NCBI RefSeq assembly: GCF_943734655.1
Contig: NC_071355.1
Coordinates: forward strand, 239,268,027 to 239,332,026
Reading direction: 5' to 3'
DNA length: 64,000 nucleotides
From: Sabethes cyaneus
Taxonomy: Eukaryota; Arthropoda; Insecta; Diptera; Culicidae
The notes beneath the pieces are model-generated. The model did not search any database. It was not told the origin of the DNA and worked only from the letters and a program-made list of their open reading frames with translations. The translations under genes and the position numbers were made by a program. Shown piece by piece: positions 45,705 through 55,060 of this stretch (its first letter is position 1; the number at the start of each line of letters is the position of its first letter).

Positions 45705-46030
45705 GTTTTGAAGTAGGACTACTTCTTTGATTTCTATATTGGGGAGCACTTTAGAAAAACGAAAAGGGAACATGTAACGAAAAGTGGTTATGGTTTGCAC
45801 GCTTATAACTCAGTCATCCGTCAACAGATTCTAGAGATATTGGTATCAATCGATTGGAAATTTTTCAAAAAATCTATAACAATACAATAGATTCCATGTT
45901 TTCCAAACAAACGTTTAATAATTGAGAAAATTTTAGACGGATATTCATTATTTCATTATTTTCATGTTTTTGCCTTCCCACGCCAATGCTTCCCTAGCAC
46001 AGATGACAGAAATATATACGAAATGAGCTA
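45705..46030 (+). repeat. Histone-repeat upstream segment, inverted copy at 54745-55060
   Basis: The sequence from 'gaagtaggactacttctttg' through 'gccttcccacgccaatgctt' to 'gaaatatatacgaa' is about 85-90 % the reverse complement of 54745-55060. The last part (45970-46020) is also present at 47645-47695. It precedes an H1-like relic in all three cases and holds an ATATATA box, so it is probably the old H1 promoter. Confidence 0.7.
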
Positions 46031-46074
46031 TGGGTTAAGCTGACCTTTGATTGTATTTAATTTACGCTCTATAG

Positions 46075-46600
46075 AATCCGCTCGAAAATTGTTGAGCTTC
46101 AGTGGTTGCTGCTTGCTCGGAATAAGGCATCGAAGACATTCAAATTCACCAGGCAAGACGCCAACAAACCGAAGAAGCCACCGATTCGTCCGCCAGCGAA
46201 CGATATGGTTTTTGCTGCTATCAATACCCAGTAAAATAAATGGATCCTCGCTGCAAGCCGTTAGAAGTAAATCGCCGCTAGCCACAATTGTGACGTTCCA
46301 AGGTTGGACACATTCGTGAAAAAGGTTTTGAAGTTAGCTGTCGAAAAGCTGGTCCAAACCAAAAGAACAGGCGATTCCGATTCGTTCAAGGTTGATAAAA
46401 CGGACGAAAACAATTTATCTTTGCTAGCTGCTGCAAAGGCGGCTCCGATTAAAGCTGTACTAGTAAATATGCGAGGGTACCCCCGAACAAAAATCTACTA
46501 AGCCAACGAAAACCGTAGCAAAGGCACCGAAAGCCCCAGAGTCAAAGGAAGTCGTTCCAGCGGAGAAGGTGCCCGAAAAAAACTGCTGCCTAGATGTAAA
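46075..46600 (+). pseudogene. Linker histone H1 pseudogene, copy 1
   Basis: The frames, joined by eye, give 'KKPPIRPPANDMVFAAI' (start of the winged-helix globular domain), then 'IAASHNCDVPRLDTFVKKVL', 'KLAVEK-LVQTK-TGDSDSF' with K residues as in H1 ('YNCDV-RL--F-KK-LK--V-KGKLVQTKGTGASGSFK'). A Lys/Ala/Pro tail (KTVAKAPKAPESKEVVPAEK) ends about 46595. There are stops in the 'LKDRNGSSLQAVRK' equivalent and a frameshift before the tail. A histone-type stem-loop follows at 46642. H1 binds linker DNA at the nucleosome; this copy cannot encode it. Confidence 0.8.
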
Positions 46601-46641
46601 TTTCGTTGATTTGCATTACTAATATCTGGTAGAAAACAATC

Positions 46642-46657
46642 AGTTCTTTTAAGAACT
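46642..46657 (+). promoter_or_regulatory. Histone mRNA 3' stem-loop relic
   Basis: AGTTCTTTTAAGAACT forms a 6-bp stem with a TTTA loop, the shape and sequence class of the metazoan histone 3' processing hairpin (GGYYCTTTTNAGRRCC), but with A-T instead of G-C at the base. It lies about 45 bases after the end of the H1 tail, as expected for replication-dependent histone genes. Confidence 0.7.
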
Positions 46658-46739
46658 ACTGAATAAAAGTATACGAAGCAGTAAAATTGATTTTTCTCAC
46701 ATTTTAAAGTGATGTTGGCAGTTTAGTATGAGCGTTCGA

Positions 46740-46858
46740 AGTACGAACCCGTCAGAAATTACATGTTTAAACTGTATTAAGACAAACCTTCCGAAGAATA
46801 TTTCTGTCTTCTTTTTCCTATCGCGTTTTGCGGCCTTTCCACTGATTTTCGGTGGCAT
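46740..46858 (-). pseudogene. Histone H2B pseudogene (N-terminal tail, truncated)
   Basis: From the ATG at 46858 (minus strand) the frame reads MPPKISGKAAKRDRKKKTE, like the H2B N-terminal tail (MPPKTSGKAAKKAGKAQ...KKKKR). It then loses the histone fold. 'FKHVISDG' some 15 residues later may be the C-terminal 'AKHAVSEGT' box after an internal deletion. It faces away from the H2A relic at 47150, reproducing the usual divergent H2A-H2B pair. Confidence 0.55.
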
Positions 46859-47149
46859 GAAGACGATGTCGATGCTTCATATTAGGTTGCTGTGCAGAAA
46901 CTGGTAGGAGCTCTTCATTAAGGAAGCACCGGACACCGGTTTTGTTCAAACAATGTATTGTACGGTTTCGTTGTACGTTGTACCGCCTTTCTTTCGTGTC
47001 TATGATTCTCTGCCCTACGTTGATCCGCCTTTGTTACAACTTGGTGCCGTTTGCTCTGGTACTGGTATATAATCAGAAGTAAGCAGGCGAACGGCATCAT
47101 TTTCGCATTGACATCGGTACGGTACAGAGCAGACAGCAGAGAGTTGCGA
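46859..47149. promoter_or_regulatory. Former divergent H2A-H2B promoter region
   Basis: This 290-base stretch lies between the oppositely oriented H2B and H2A relics. It contains 'GGTATATAATCAGAAG' (47062), a TATA-like box suited to H2A, and 'ACAATGTATTGTACGG'. A shortened version ('cgacatcattttcgcgttg') precedes the second H2A relic. That this was the promoter is inference from layout. Confidence 0.45.
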
Positions 47150-47445
47150 TTATATCTCCCTCACTGGACTCGGCAAACTGGTAAAACGCAGCGCAACGGC
47201 AGCAGCAGCAGCAGCAGCCGATCATTGTTTGGTGTAGACTGCGCAGAACGCGTTGGTACCGGAGCATCGATCTATTATCTGCTATATTAGAATATTTGGT
47301 TGCGGGAGCGGAAGAGCTTGAATTAATGGAAAATGCTCTGTCCGGTAACCATTGTCACCATTGCCCTGAGAGGTGTTGTTTTAAACATTCAAGCCATTCT
47401 GCTGGCCGGACAACCTCATAAATTACCACAACCCGTCCTTTTTAG
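47150..47445 (+). pseudogene. Histone H2A pseudogene, copy 1
   Basis: The frames read 'FGVDCAERVGTGASIYYLL' (H2A 'GNYAERVGAGAPVYLAAV'), 'EYLVAGAEELEL' ('EYLAAEVLELAGN') and, after a shift, 'VTIALRGVVLNIQAILL' ('VTIAQGGVLPNIQAVLL'), in correct order. A (CAG)6-like run sits where the basic N-terminal tail should be. Stops, a deletion of the central helix and frameshifts make it inactive. Confidence 0.8.
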
Positions 47446-47644
47446 GACGAACGAATTTGTTAATGAAGAGATGAAAATTTTCTGTATACTAAATTTCTTT
47501 AAATAAATTTCCAAATGTCGCTGATTCTTTAAATCATGAAGAATTTCTTCTGAATTGATCTATAAAACGTTAAATATGTGGTGACTCACCATGCGGTCTT
47601 CTAACTCATGACGTTGCTTTAATTTTATTTTTGCTAAAAATTTT

Positions 47645-47780
47645 TGCCTTCCCACGCCAATACTTCCCTAACACGGATGACAGAAATATATAGGAGAAGC
47701 ACTATGGATTAAATTCCCTTTGTATCAAAGGGATCATAGTTTGATTGTATTTAATTAACGCTCTATAGAATCCGCTCGAA
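47645..47780 (+). repeat. Second copy of the H1 upstream segment
   Basis: 'gccttcccacgccaatactt' to 'gaaatatatagga' and 'tttgattgtatttaattaacgctctatagaatcc' repeat 45968-46078 in direct orientation. This shows the H1-H2B-H2A unit was tandemly repeated, with a period of about 1.68 kb. Confidence 0.7.
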
Positions 47781-48165
47781 AATCGTTGAGCTTCAGCTGT
47801 TGCTACTTCCCCGGAATAAGGCAACGAAGACATCCAAATTCATTGAGCGAGACGCCAATAAACCGAAGAGTCAACGGATCCTCGTTGCAAGCCGTCTAGA
47901 AGTATATCGCCGCCAGCTACAATTGTGACGTTTCAAGGTTGGACACATTCGTGAAAAAGGCTTTGAAGTTAGTTTTCAACAAGAGAAAGCTGGTCCAAAC
48001 AAAGAACTGGCGCTTCTGGTTCGTTCGCCTACCAAACTTGCTAGCGAGAAGCAAGAAGTCAATGAAGACCATAGCAAAGGCATCGAAAACTCCAAAGCTA
48101 AAAGAAGTTCTAACGGAGAATGCTGTTCGAAAAAAGCTGCTGCCAAGCAGTAAATTTCTTCGATT
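47781..48165 (+). pseudogene. Linker histone H1 pseudogene, copy 2
   Basis: It reads 'YIAASYNCDVSRLDTFVKKA', 'LKLVFNKRKLVQTK' and a basic tail 'KKSMKTIAKASKTPKLKE'. The first part of the globular domain (NDMVLAAI) has been deleted, since 'ANKPKS' runs straight into the region equivalent to GSSLQAV. A stem-loop follows at 48196. It is less damaged in the C-terminal half than copy 1. Confidence 0.75.
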
Positions 48166-48195
48166 TGTATTATTAACAGCTGGTAGAAAATAATC

Positions 48196-48211
48196 AGTTC
48201 TTTTAAGAACT
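48196..48211 (+). promoter_or_regulatory. Histone mRNA 3' stem-loop relic, copy 2
   Basis: AGTTCTTTTAAGAACT again, identical to the hairpin at 46642 and in the same position after the H1 relic. Confidence 0.7.
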
Positions 48212-48311
48212 ACTGAATAAGTATATGAAGCAGTTGAATTGATTTTGCGAACGACATCATTTTCGCGTTGTTTGGGTTACAAATAATAATGAGAGTTACG
48301 ATTTTATCTCC

Positions 48312-48425
48312 ATGTCCGGACGCGGCAAAGGTGGTAAAATTTGGCAGCAGCCGATTATTGTTTGGTGTGGAGTGGAAATTACGCCGACCGTGTTGGATTC
48401 AAAACATCGATGTATTTAAAACAAA
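48312..48425 (+). pseudogene. Histone H2A pseudogene, copy 2
   Basis: It starts MSGRGKGGK exactly as H2A does. It then drops most of the N-terminal tail and continues 'LLFGVEW', and in the next frame 'GNYADRVGFKTSMYLK', the 'GNYAERVGAGAPVYL' box. Sequence after 48430 is unrelated. The H2B gene that should lie between copy 2 H1 and H2A is absent, deleted between the equivalents of 46690 and 47090. Confidence 0.75.
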
Positions 48426-48844
48426 GCTGCCAGACTGGTGCAGTATTTTGCTTACGAATGATTAAATTGAAACTTTCATTCTTTACTTTGCTTATTTATT
48501 ATTTAGCTGCGAAAATAGTAAAACTTCTGCGACCTTACCATTTCCAGCACACCACAGACGACCTTCGTAGCGTAATGGCAAATTGCTGTAAATTACGGCA
48601 TCACGAAACAAAATACAGATGCCAGCGGTCCAGTGCCAGTCCAGGCAGAATCGTAATCGTGTTCCCAACCTTCCTTAACAAAACAGCAGCGTGTCCATGA
48701 TGTAGTCGAAAAAACAAATCGTATCACATACACATGTGTTTAAAGCTGCCTAGCGGAACCTGGGATGCCAGATTTTTGCAAAAAATAATCTGCATCTACC
48801 CGAAACTGTTCGAAATAATTCCCCAAATCTGCACCAACATGTAT

Positions 48845-49010
48845 CACATGTAAGAACACAATTCTTTAATGCGCAACTTGAGTATCTATATATGAAATTC
48901 ATACAAATATCACCGGCTTTAGCATTGGGAGACGAATTGCACTACATTCGTAGTCCTACTTCAAGCCTGCGTCCGTGCCACTAGGCATGGATCCTTGTAC
49001 TTTTTGAATA
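48845..49010 (+). repeat. Repeat with inverted copy at 53660-53800
   Basis: 'atttcatac/gtatgaaat...caccggctttagcattggga', 'actacattcgtagtcctactt' and 'gtgccactaggcatgg' are found as reverse complement at 53660-53800. Together with 45705-46030 versus 54745-55060, this means both ends of the histone relic are repeated in inverted orientation around the Helitron-bearing middle. Confidence 0.65.
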
Positions 49011-49203
49011 TTATAAGCCGCCAGCTGCAAGTAGAATGAATAAATGCGGAAGGTCAGGTTACAAATCATAGATCAAAACTACTTTAATTAATTCATCGTT
49101 GAGTCATTGAGCGTCAAGAATTTATATAATTCTGAGGAACAAATATTTTCTCAAATTTTGATAACAAATTGAAATATCCGGCCGGACAAATCAGGTTTTG
49201 TAT

Positions 49204-49588
49204 AGACCTGTGCGCCGATGCGGCGGCGGTGTGCCTATTTTTTTACACCGATAAGACTTCATATTTCAAATTACTCCAAAACAAATATTCCAAACAATCT
49301 TTAGATCAACCATGACACTTTTTGGGATGACTTTTCGGCTTTGAGTCGCCTGACAGCAGCCAAAACAACGTTTTGCTTCCCACACTCGCCAAAAGGTCGG
49401 TGTATTAGAAGAAAAAGGTAATTCTAGCTGTCATCAAACGACTGCAAAGACAAAAAATCATCACAAAAATGTCACAACCAATATAAAGACTATTTGAAAG
49501 ACCTGTCCCAGATCAATCCGAAATGTGATGTAAAAAATCCCCACGGCGACGCACGCCGCCGCCGGCGCCGTACTGGCGCACAGGTCTA
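49204..49588. mobile_element. MITE, 385 bp, GC-rich TIRs and 9-bp TSD
   Basis: The ends are AGACCTGTGCGCC and GGCGCACAGGTCT(A). GTTTTGTAT is repeated exactly outside (49195-49203 and 49589-49597). Next to the termini are CGGCGGCGG and its counterpart CGCCGCCGCCGG. A 9-bp duplication points to the Mutator (MULE) superfamily. The interior has no ORF. Confidence 0.78.
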
Positions 49589-50109
49589 GTTTTGTATCAG
49601 AAAATTTCTTAATTAAGCTCTAAACTAAAGACCAACTTTTACGCTTACCTGCTGTTCTGCACAGTCAAATGTTTGAAATCCTCTCATCCTCTGGCATTGG
49701 GATAAACCATTTTGATTGCAAAGACTATTTTCGTTTTTCTTTTTCGAAAATCAAACTTGTAATTTTCGTTTGGCTCATTTCATTTTTTAATTTTGTTGTG
49801 TGTCAATTAAGCTGTACTCTCTTCTATCGAACTTACAGACAGCTAGGTTTGAGGTATAAATTTGAACACAAAGAAACAAATCAAGATAGTATAGCATAGA
49901 CAACCGTACACACCATAGGTGGCTGACATGATGTACCCGTAAGTACACCATACACCTGGCCGTGCCCTTACGATTGTAGAAATGGGTACGTTAGTTGAAC
50001 ACCTACTTTAAGAGGAGAGAAGAGCGCAAAAACTCACGCAATCTTCATAGGTGTTCATGTACCCAGTAATATACGATATGAACATAATCTATACCTATAA
50101 AAAAGGATT

Positions 50110-50170
50110 TCTGTCTGTCTGTCTGTCTATCTGTTTGTTTGTCTGTCTGTTTGTCTGTCTGTCTGTCCGT
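50110..50170 (+). repeat. TGTC microsatellite
   Basis: About fifteen imperfect TGTC/TGTT units just inside the Helitron 5' end, a common feature of mosquito Helitron-like elements. Confidence 0.8.
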
Positions 50171-50249
50171 ATGTTCCTTATAGAATCGAAAACTACTGAA
50201 CCAATCGGCGTGAAAATCTGCATGTAGAGGTTTTAGGGGCCAGGAAAGG

Positions 50250-51145
50250 TTTTAGTGATGGTTAGAGACCCCTCCCCTCACTAAGAGGGGGGGCTCCCAT
50301 ACAAATGAAGCACAAATTTCTGCATAACTCGAGAACTAATCAAGCAAATAGAACAAAATTCGGCATGTGGGTGTTTTCGGTGACAAGAATTTATTCCATG
50401 GTAAATTGAGACCCCTCCCCTATTTATAAGGGGAATTATAACTCCTCTCCCTTTTAAGAGGGGGGCTTCCAGACAAATTTCCTCATAACTCGAGAACTAA
50501 TCAAGCAAATGGAACCAAATTTGGCATGTGAAAGTTTTCGAGGACAGGAATATTTTCTATGGTGAATTAGAACCCCTTCCCACTTTAAGAGGGGGGCTCC
50601 TATACAAACGAAATACAAATTTCCTCATAACTCGAGAACTAATCACGCAAATGTTACCGAATTTGGCATGTGAAGGTTTTTGGAAGCAAGAATTTTTTCT
50701 ATGGTGAATTAGGACCCCTCCTCACTTTAGGAGGGGGGGCTCCTTTACAAATGTAATACAAATTTTCTCATAACTCGAGAACTAATCAAGCAAATGGAAC
50801 AAAATTTTACATGTGGGTGTTATTAGAGACAAAAATTTTTTATATGATGAATTGGGACCCCTCCCCACTTTAGGAAGGGGGGCTCCCGTACAAATGAAAT
50901 ACATATTTCCTCATAACTCGAGAAACAATCAAGCAAATGAAACCACATTTGGCATGTAAAAGTTTTCGAGGGCAAGAATATTTTCTATGGTGAATTAGAA
51001 CCCCTCCCCACTTCAAGAGGAGGGGCTCCTATACAAACGAAATACAAATTTCCTCATAACTCTAGAACTAATCAAGCAAATGGAACCAAATTTGGCATGT
51101 GGGAGATTTTGGAGTCTTGAATTTATTTTACGATAGTTAGAGACC
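50250..51145 (+). repeat. 143-bp minisatellite, six units
   Basis: 'CATAACTCGAGAACTAATCA' recurs at 50323, 50484, 50626, 50769, 50912 and 51055. The last four spacings are 142-143 bases and the first is 161. Each unit also holds 'ACCCCTCCC...GGGGGGCTCC' and 'TTGGCATGTG'. A decayed seventh unit lies beyond the nested insertion (52315-52400). The units are too long and too similar throughout to be CRISPR repeats and spacers. Confidence 0.85.
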
Positions 51146-51151
51146 TCTCAC

Positions 51152-52303
51152 CAATGTTGCTATTCATCGATAAAAGTACTGATTCGGTTCGAAACAAACT
51201 CAAAGGTGATTCCATAACGTCAAATTCTCTGGCAATGCTTTTCTAGCTGAGAATTATTTAATGAGAGTGAGAGAAAAGCGAATTACCACTCACTCTTTTT
51301 CATGCAATGATTTGATCGCTAGTGATGTTAATCAAAAACGAATACCTCGCATTTTACTCATCGCGATGAGTAGCTATGATTTATCAATTTTGGAAAACAG
51401 GCAAAAGCGCTATCGGATATTGAATTATACCGTCAAAAAAACTTGTACCTAACACTTATGTTGGTTTTTGGGTCTTTTAGTTCGACTATTAGCACCTGAG
51501 GTAGTTGGAATATACATTTTTGCGACAGAATACAAAAATGCCCTTCAAAACATTAACGTTATTCTACACCCAGAAGACTTTTAATCTCATAAAATTATTT
51601 TAACATGTTATTCATAATTTTTCTACATTCACGTTTAGTGCAGCATAAATCTTTTTTTCGTAACAATGACAAGCACCAGCAACGTTTGCAAATGTTTACA
51701 ATATACAAGCGATTTTTCAGACTTGTTGGCAGGATCAAATTTTGAACAGTGGCCGACGATATTTTTATTATCAACCTTCATCGTTAGTCACACAAGAAGA
51801 TGTATTATTTTTCATAGCTTCGAACCTTCTAGCCACCAAATAGTAATAATAATATTGCACCAGGTTTGCATTTCATTGAAATTAAATCTTGAAACCATTT
51901 TGTTTGTCCGTGTGCCGCTTGAAGTTACTGGTTGTGTATGGCGTCGCAAGTATATGTTGACGTTTGGCAAGTTACTAATTATTATATGTGGTACGAACAT
52001 CGTTTTATTTTTGAACGAGCAATATTTTTTTTTGTAATTTGCCAAAAAATATGCTTGTTTACGTTTCATCGCAAAATACATTCTTGGTTGGATGACAGCA
52101 AGTAACGATGATTAGCGATGAGTGTGAGACAGAAATACCGAGCGAGTATTTGCGAGCGTAATACATTCATATTTTGCTCATCAGTTTTTGCGTCGGCGAT
52201 TCATCGCGAGCAATCAGGATACGATCGAGTTGCCAGTTGATAAAATTCAAATCGCTGACGAGCAGGTGATGAGCCTTCATCGTGATGAGAATTTGCAACA
52301 TTG
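51152..52303. mobile_element. hAT-type element nested in the Helitron, 1152 bp
   Basis: CCTCTCAC flanks it on both sides (51144-51151 and 52304-52311), and the termini CAATGTTGC and GCAACATTG are inverted repeats. An 8-bp duplication and CA...TG ends fit hAT. GCGATGA/TCATCGC words cluster near both ends (51165, 51360, 52110, 52195, 52280). No transposase is seen. Removing it restores the Helitron minisatellite, so it is younger than the Helitron. Confidence 0.82.
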
Positions 52304-52639
52304 CCTCTCACCCCTGTGGTAGGGGGATATGGACTCTCATACAAAATAAAACAGAAATTTTTGCGAAACTCAAAAATTAATCGAACTCGAGAAATTCGAG
52401 ACTCTTCCATTAAACATTAGTCAATACAAGACCACAAAAACTATCTATAGTAACACTAGATCATCCAGGACGAGACGATCGCGAGTGTTGCCGGTGACCC
52501 GCCGTCGGAAGCGCCGCCCACTGGGGGGCTTGCAAAACTCGAGATTGTGACAAAGATCATCCGAGATTCATGCTTTATGTACAACACAGGTTAATTTGTG
52601 GCAATACGAAGTTTGTCGGGTCAGCTAGTATGAATATAT

Positions 52640-53345
52640 AAGCGGAAAAGTACTATGAAATGGAGCATATATGGACAAAAATAGAACAATCTCACCAGTA
52701 ATCCGTCGAATGAAATATAATTGCGTCACTTGAGTTTCCATCAGTGCATCTACTATCCAATAATTTTCGGATAATTTTTCAAAGATACCTATGTGACAAT
52801 GAGAGATTCTCTTCGCGTCTCCTCTCTTTCGATTTTCATGGCTACATAAATGCATTAAAAAGAAAATTTCCAAGACAGTTAGTTAACTAGTGACTCAGGC
52901 AACCGATTCATGCAAAGCTGATATGTTAAAATGCATTAGTATCGCCGTTAAAAGCGGAAGAGAGGTGACACGAAAAGAATCTCTCATTGTCACATATGTC
53001 TATTTAAAAAATTACCCCAGAATTAATTTAATTTTTCCTGCTGATATCCATGTGTGTTATAAAAACTTGTCACGGCCAAAGTTTCACTGTACAGTAGGAC
53101 CTGCTTGGTGAGCTAAAACAAAACAAATCATTAGAATAACATACTAGGCTTACCTGGCCGTGTGGTTCAGCCGCCTGCTCTAAATCGCAGTTTTGAAATC
53201 AGGCAGCCGGAAACCACGCACCATCAAAGTTCCTAGCTTAGCTACTCAATAGAGCATTACCGGGTGGAAGCGCTAGGTAGAGGTTTGAAATGGCAAGAGC
53301 TATACTGGTCGCTTTCTTGTTTGCCTTCCCCATTTCATATCCACC
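52640..53345. repeat. Foldback repeat related to 19130-19560
   Basis: The arms about 52785-52860 and 52930-53005 are reverse complements ('tgtgacaatgagagattctc' versus 'gaatctctcattgtcacata'). The right part matches 19130-19560, including 'ctcaatagagcattaccggg' and the hairpin GTGTGGTTCAGCCGCCTG ... CAGGCAGCCGGAAACCAC (53160-53217). 'aaaatagaacaatctcacc' and 'ccccatttcatat' are shared end words. No protein is encoded. Confidence 0.65.
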
Positions 53346-53659
53346 CAAAGAAACAAATCAAGATTGAGAAAAAAATGTAATCTACCTGTTGTTGCACAAA
53401 GCTCAGATGTTACATATAACGAAACTGCAGCCGCGTAGACCTAACAAGTCTGGCTAACTTTCAGCCAGCTCAAACTAGCAACTTTCCCTCGCAAGGTGGA
53501 GGCGAAACCGGTGAATGTGGAAACGTCAGTGACAGTATTCCTGGATTCGATTCTAATGTTCTAGTCTTTCCGGAACAATAAAGCTATGTTAAAACTGCAT
53601 ATCATCTCTTAGTTGATCTAAAATAAAACTTTTATGAAAGTTTCAACTTGTTATCCCTG

Positions 53660-53800
53660 CTGGAAAAAGTACAAGGGTCCATGCCTAGTAGCACGGAGGC
53701 AGGCTTGATGTAGGACTACGAATGTAGAGCAATTCGTTTCCCAATGCCAAAGCCGGTGATTTTTGTACGAATTTCATATAATAGATTCCCCAGTTGCGCA
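53660..53800 (-). repeat. Inverted copy of 48845-49010
   Basis: This is the reverse complement of 48845-49010, including the near-palindrome 'GATGTAGGACTACGAATG' at 53707. Confidence 0.65.
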
Positions 53801-54299
53801 GTAACGGAAGGTTTACTCGCGCTGTTGTATTTTGTACAACGCCTGTGAATCGTTGACTTTATCTCAGTATATCTCGGGAATCCAGCAATAAATAAAATTA
53901 CTGTTTTCAGTAAAGTTGATCCGCAGACAAAGATTTTTCAAATGGTGGAAAAAGTTCCATAAGTTTTCCACCAAGTGGCATTAGTATTCGAGTGAATTCT
54001 GTTACGTTTAAGCATGCCTATAAATCGGAGTTGGCGCGAGTAACGAAAGGTAAAGGATTGTGTTCTTACATGTGAGAAATTCATAATTTCAACTCTTCAG
54101 CTAATTTAAATGGTGGACCTGAAAAGGTCCGTTTGTTAATCTCGAATTCTAAAATTTCTGACTCGTGGTGTCCATTGTCTACTTTCGTCCATCAGATAGG
54201 TTATTGGTGTGTGGATTAATGGTGGGAATACTGTTTATCGGACACACGCTACTGGTAGGATCTGTAATCAAGATAGACTTTTATGTTTATGATGTTATG

Positions 54300-54510
54300 A
54301 GTCGCAAGCTAGCTGCTTGCCGATGTGTGTCCAATGAAAGCCGGTGATCGACTGATGACGCGCACCGAGGCAAAGGCAAACAATGTTTCAAAAACAACCT
54401 TTAAAAATATGCCACGGATGTGACTCGAAAACTGGCTGTCCGATGTGTCGCAACTCGCAAGCTAGCTGCTTGCCGATGTGTTATGATGTGTCGCCAACGC
54501 CAACGAAAGC
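54300..54510. repeat. Local duplication of about 150 bp
   Basis: 'GCAAGCTAGCTGCTTGCCGA' occurs at 54304 and 54459, each followed by a diverged 'ccaatgaaagccggtgatcgactgatgacg' type stretch. It directly abuts the truncated H1 copy and may be the sequence joined to it when H1 was truncated. Confidence 0.55.
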
Positions 54511-54539
54511 CGCTGACCGAATGACGTGACGATCTGACG

Positions 54540-54710
54540 ATGCGCAGTGAAAGGCATAGCAGCCAAAATCATATCGTTCGGTGGCGGATGAGTAATCCAT
54601 TGGTTTGTTGGCGTCTCGTTTGGTGAATTTGGAAGTCTTCGTTGCCTTATCCGGAGAAGCAACAACAGTTGAAGCTCAATAATTTTCGATCGGATTGTAT
54701 AGGGCGTAAA
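54540..54710 (-). pseudogene. Linker histone H1 pseudogene, copy 3 (N-terminal part only)
   Basis: The minus strand reads 'SPNETPTNQWITHPPPNDMI' followed by LAAM, matching the end of the H1 N-terminal tail and 'HPP--DMVLAAI' at the start of the globular domain. The sequence then changes to unrelated DNA, so the gene is broken within helix 1. Upstream (54745-55060) is the inverted promoter segment. Confidence 0.72.
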
Positions 54711-54744
54711 TTAAATACAATCGTAAGGAAGATTAACCCATAGC

Positions 54745-55060
54745 TCAACTCGTATATATTTCTGTCATCCGTGCTAGGGAAGCACTGACGTGGGAAGGCA
54801 AAAAATGCAAATAATGAAATATTTAATATTCGACTCATATTTTCTCAATTATTAAACGTCTGTTAGGGAAACATGTAATCTACTGCGTTGTAATGGATTT
54901 TTTGAAAAATTTCTAATCGATTGATACTAATATCTCTAGAATCTATTAACGAATGACTGAGTTATAAGCGTGCAAACTATAACCACTTTTCGTTACATGT
55001 TCCCTTTTAGTTTTTCTAAAGTGCACCCCAAAATAGAAATCAAAGAAGTAGTCCTACTTC
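54745..55060 (-). repeat. Inverted copy of the H1 upstream segment
   Basis: This is the reverse complement of 45705-46030 at about 85-90 % identity by eye, ending at the motif 'GAAGTAGTCCTACTTC' (55045-55060). Confidence 0.7.

Larger units (their letters stand above)
50088..52628 (+). mobile_element. Non-autonomous Helitron with minisatellite body
   Basis: It begins TCTATACCTATAAAAAAGG, preceded by A, and ends GTCGGGTCAGCTAG, followed by T. This is the A|TC...CTAG|T arrangement of Helitrons, which make no target duplication. Near the 5' end lies a (TGTC)n tract (50110-50170). The body is a tandem minisatellite, listed separately. No Rep/helicase is encoded. It is interrupted by another element at 51152-52303, so its own length is about 1.39 kb. 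Confidence 0.75.

Noticed and set aside
46075..48425. A functional histone locus
   Set aside because: Every copy has stops, frameshifts or missing histone-fold segments, so none can encode a histone.
50323..51075. Regularly spaced repeats resembling a CRISPR array
   Set aside because: The period is 143 bases with similarity across the whole unit, no unique spacers, inside a eukaryotic Helitron next to spliced genes.
53150..53220. tRNA-like cloverleaf (GGCCGTGTGGTTCAGCCGCC...)
   Set aside because: The fold is a single long hairpin with no anticodon or T arm; it belongs to a dispersed repeat also at 19380.
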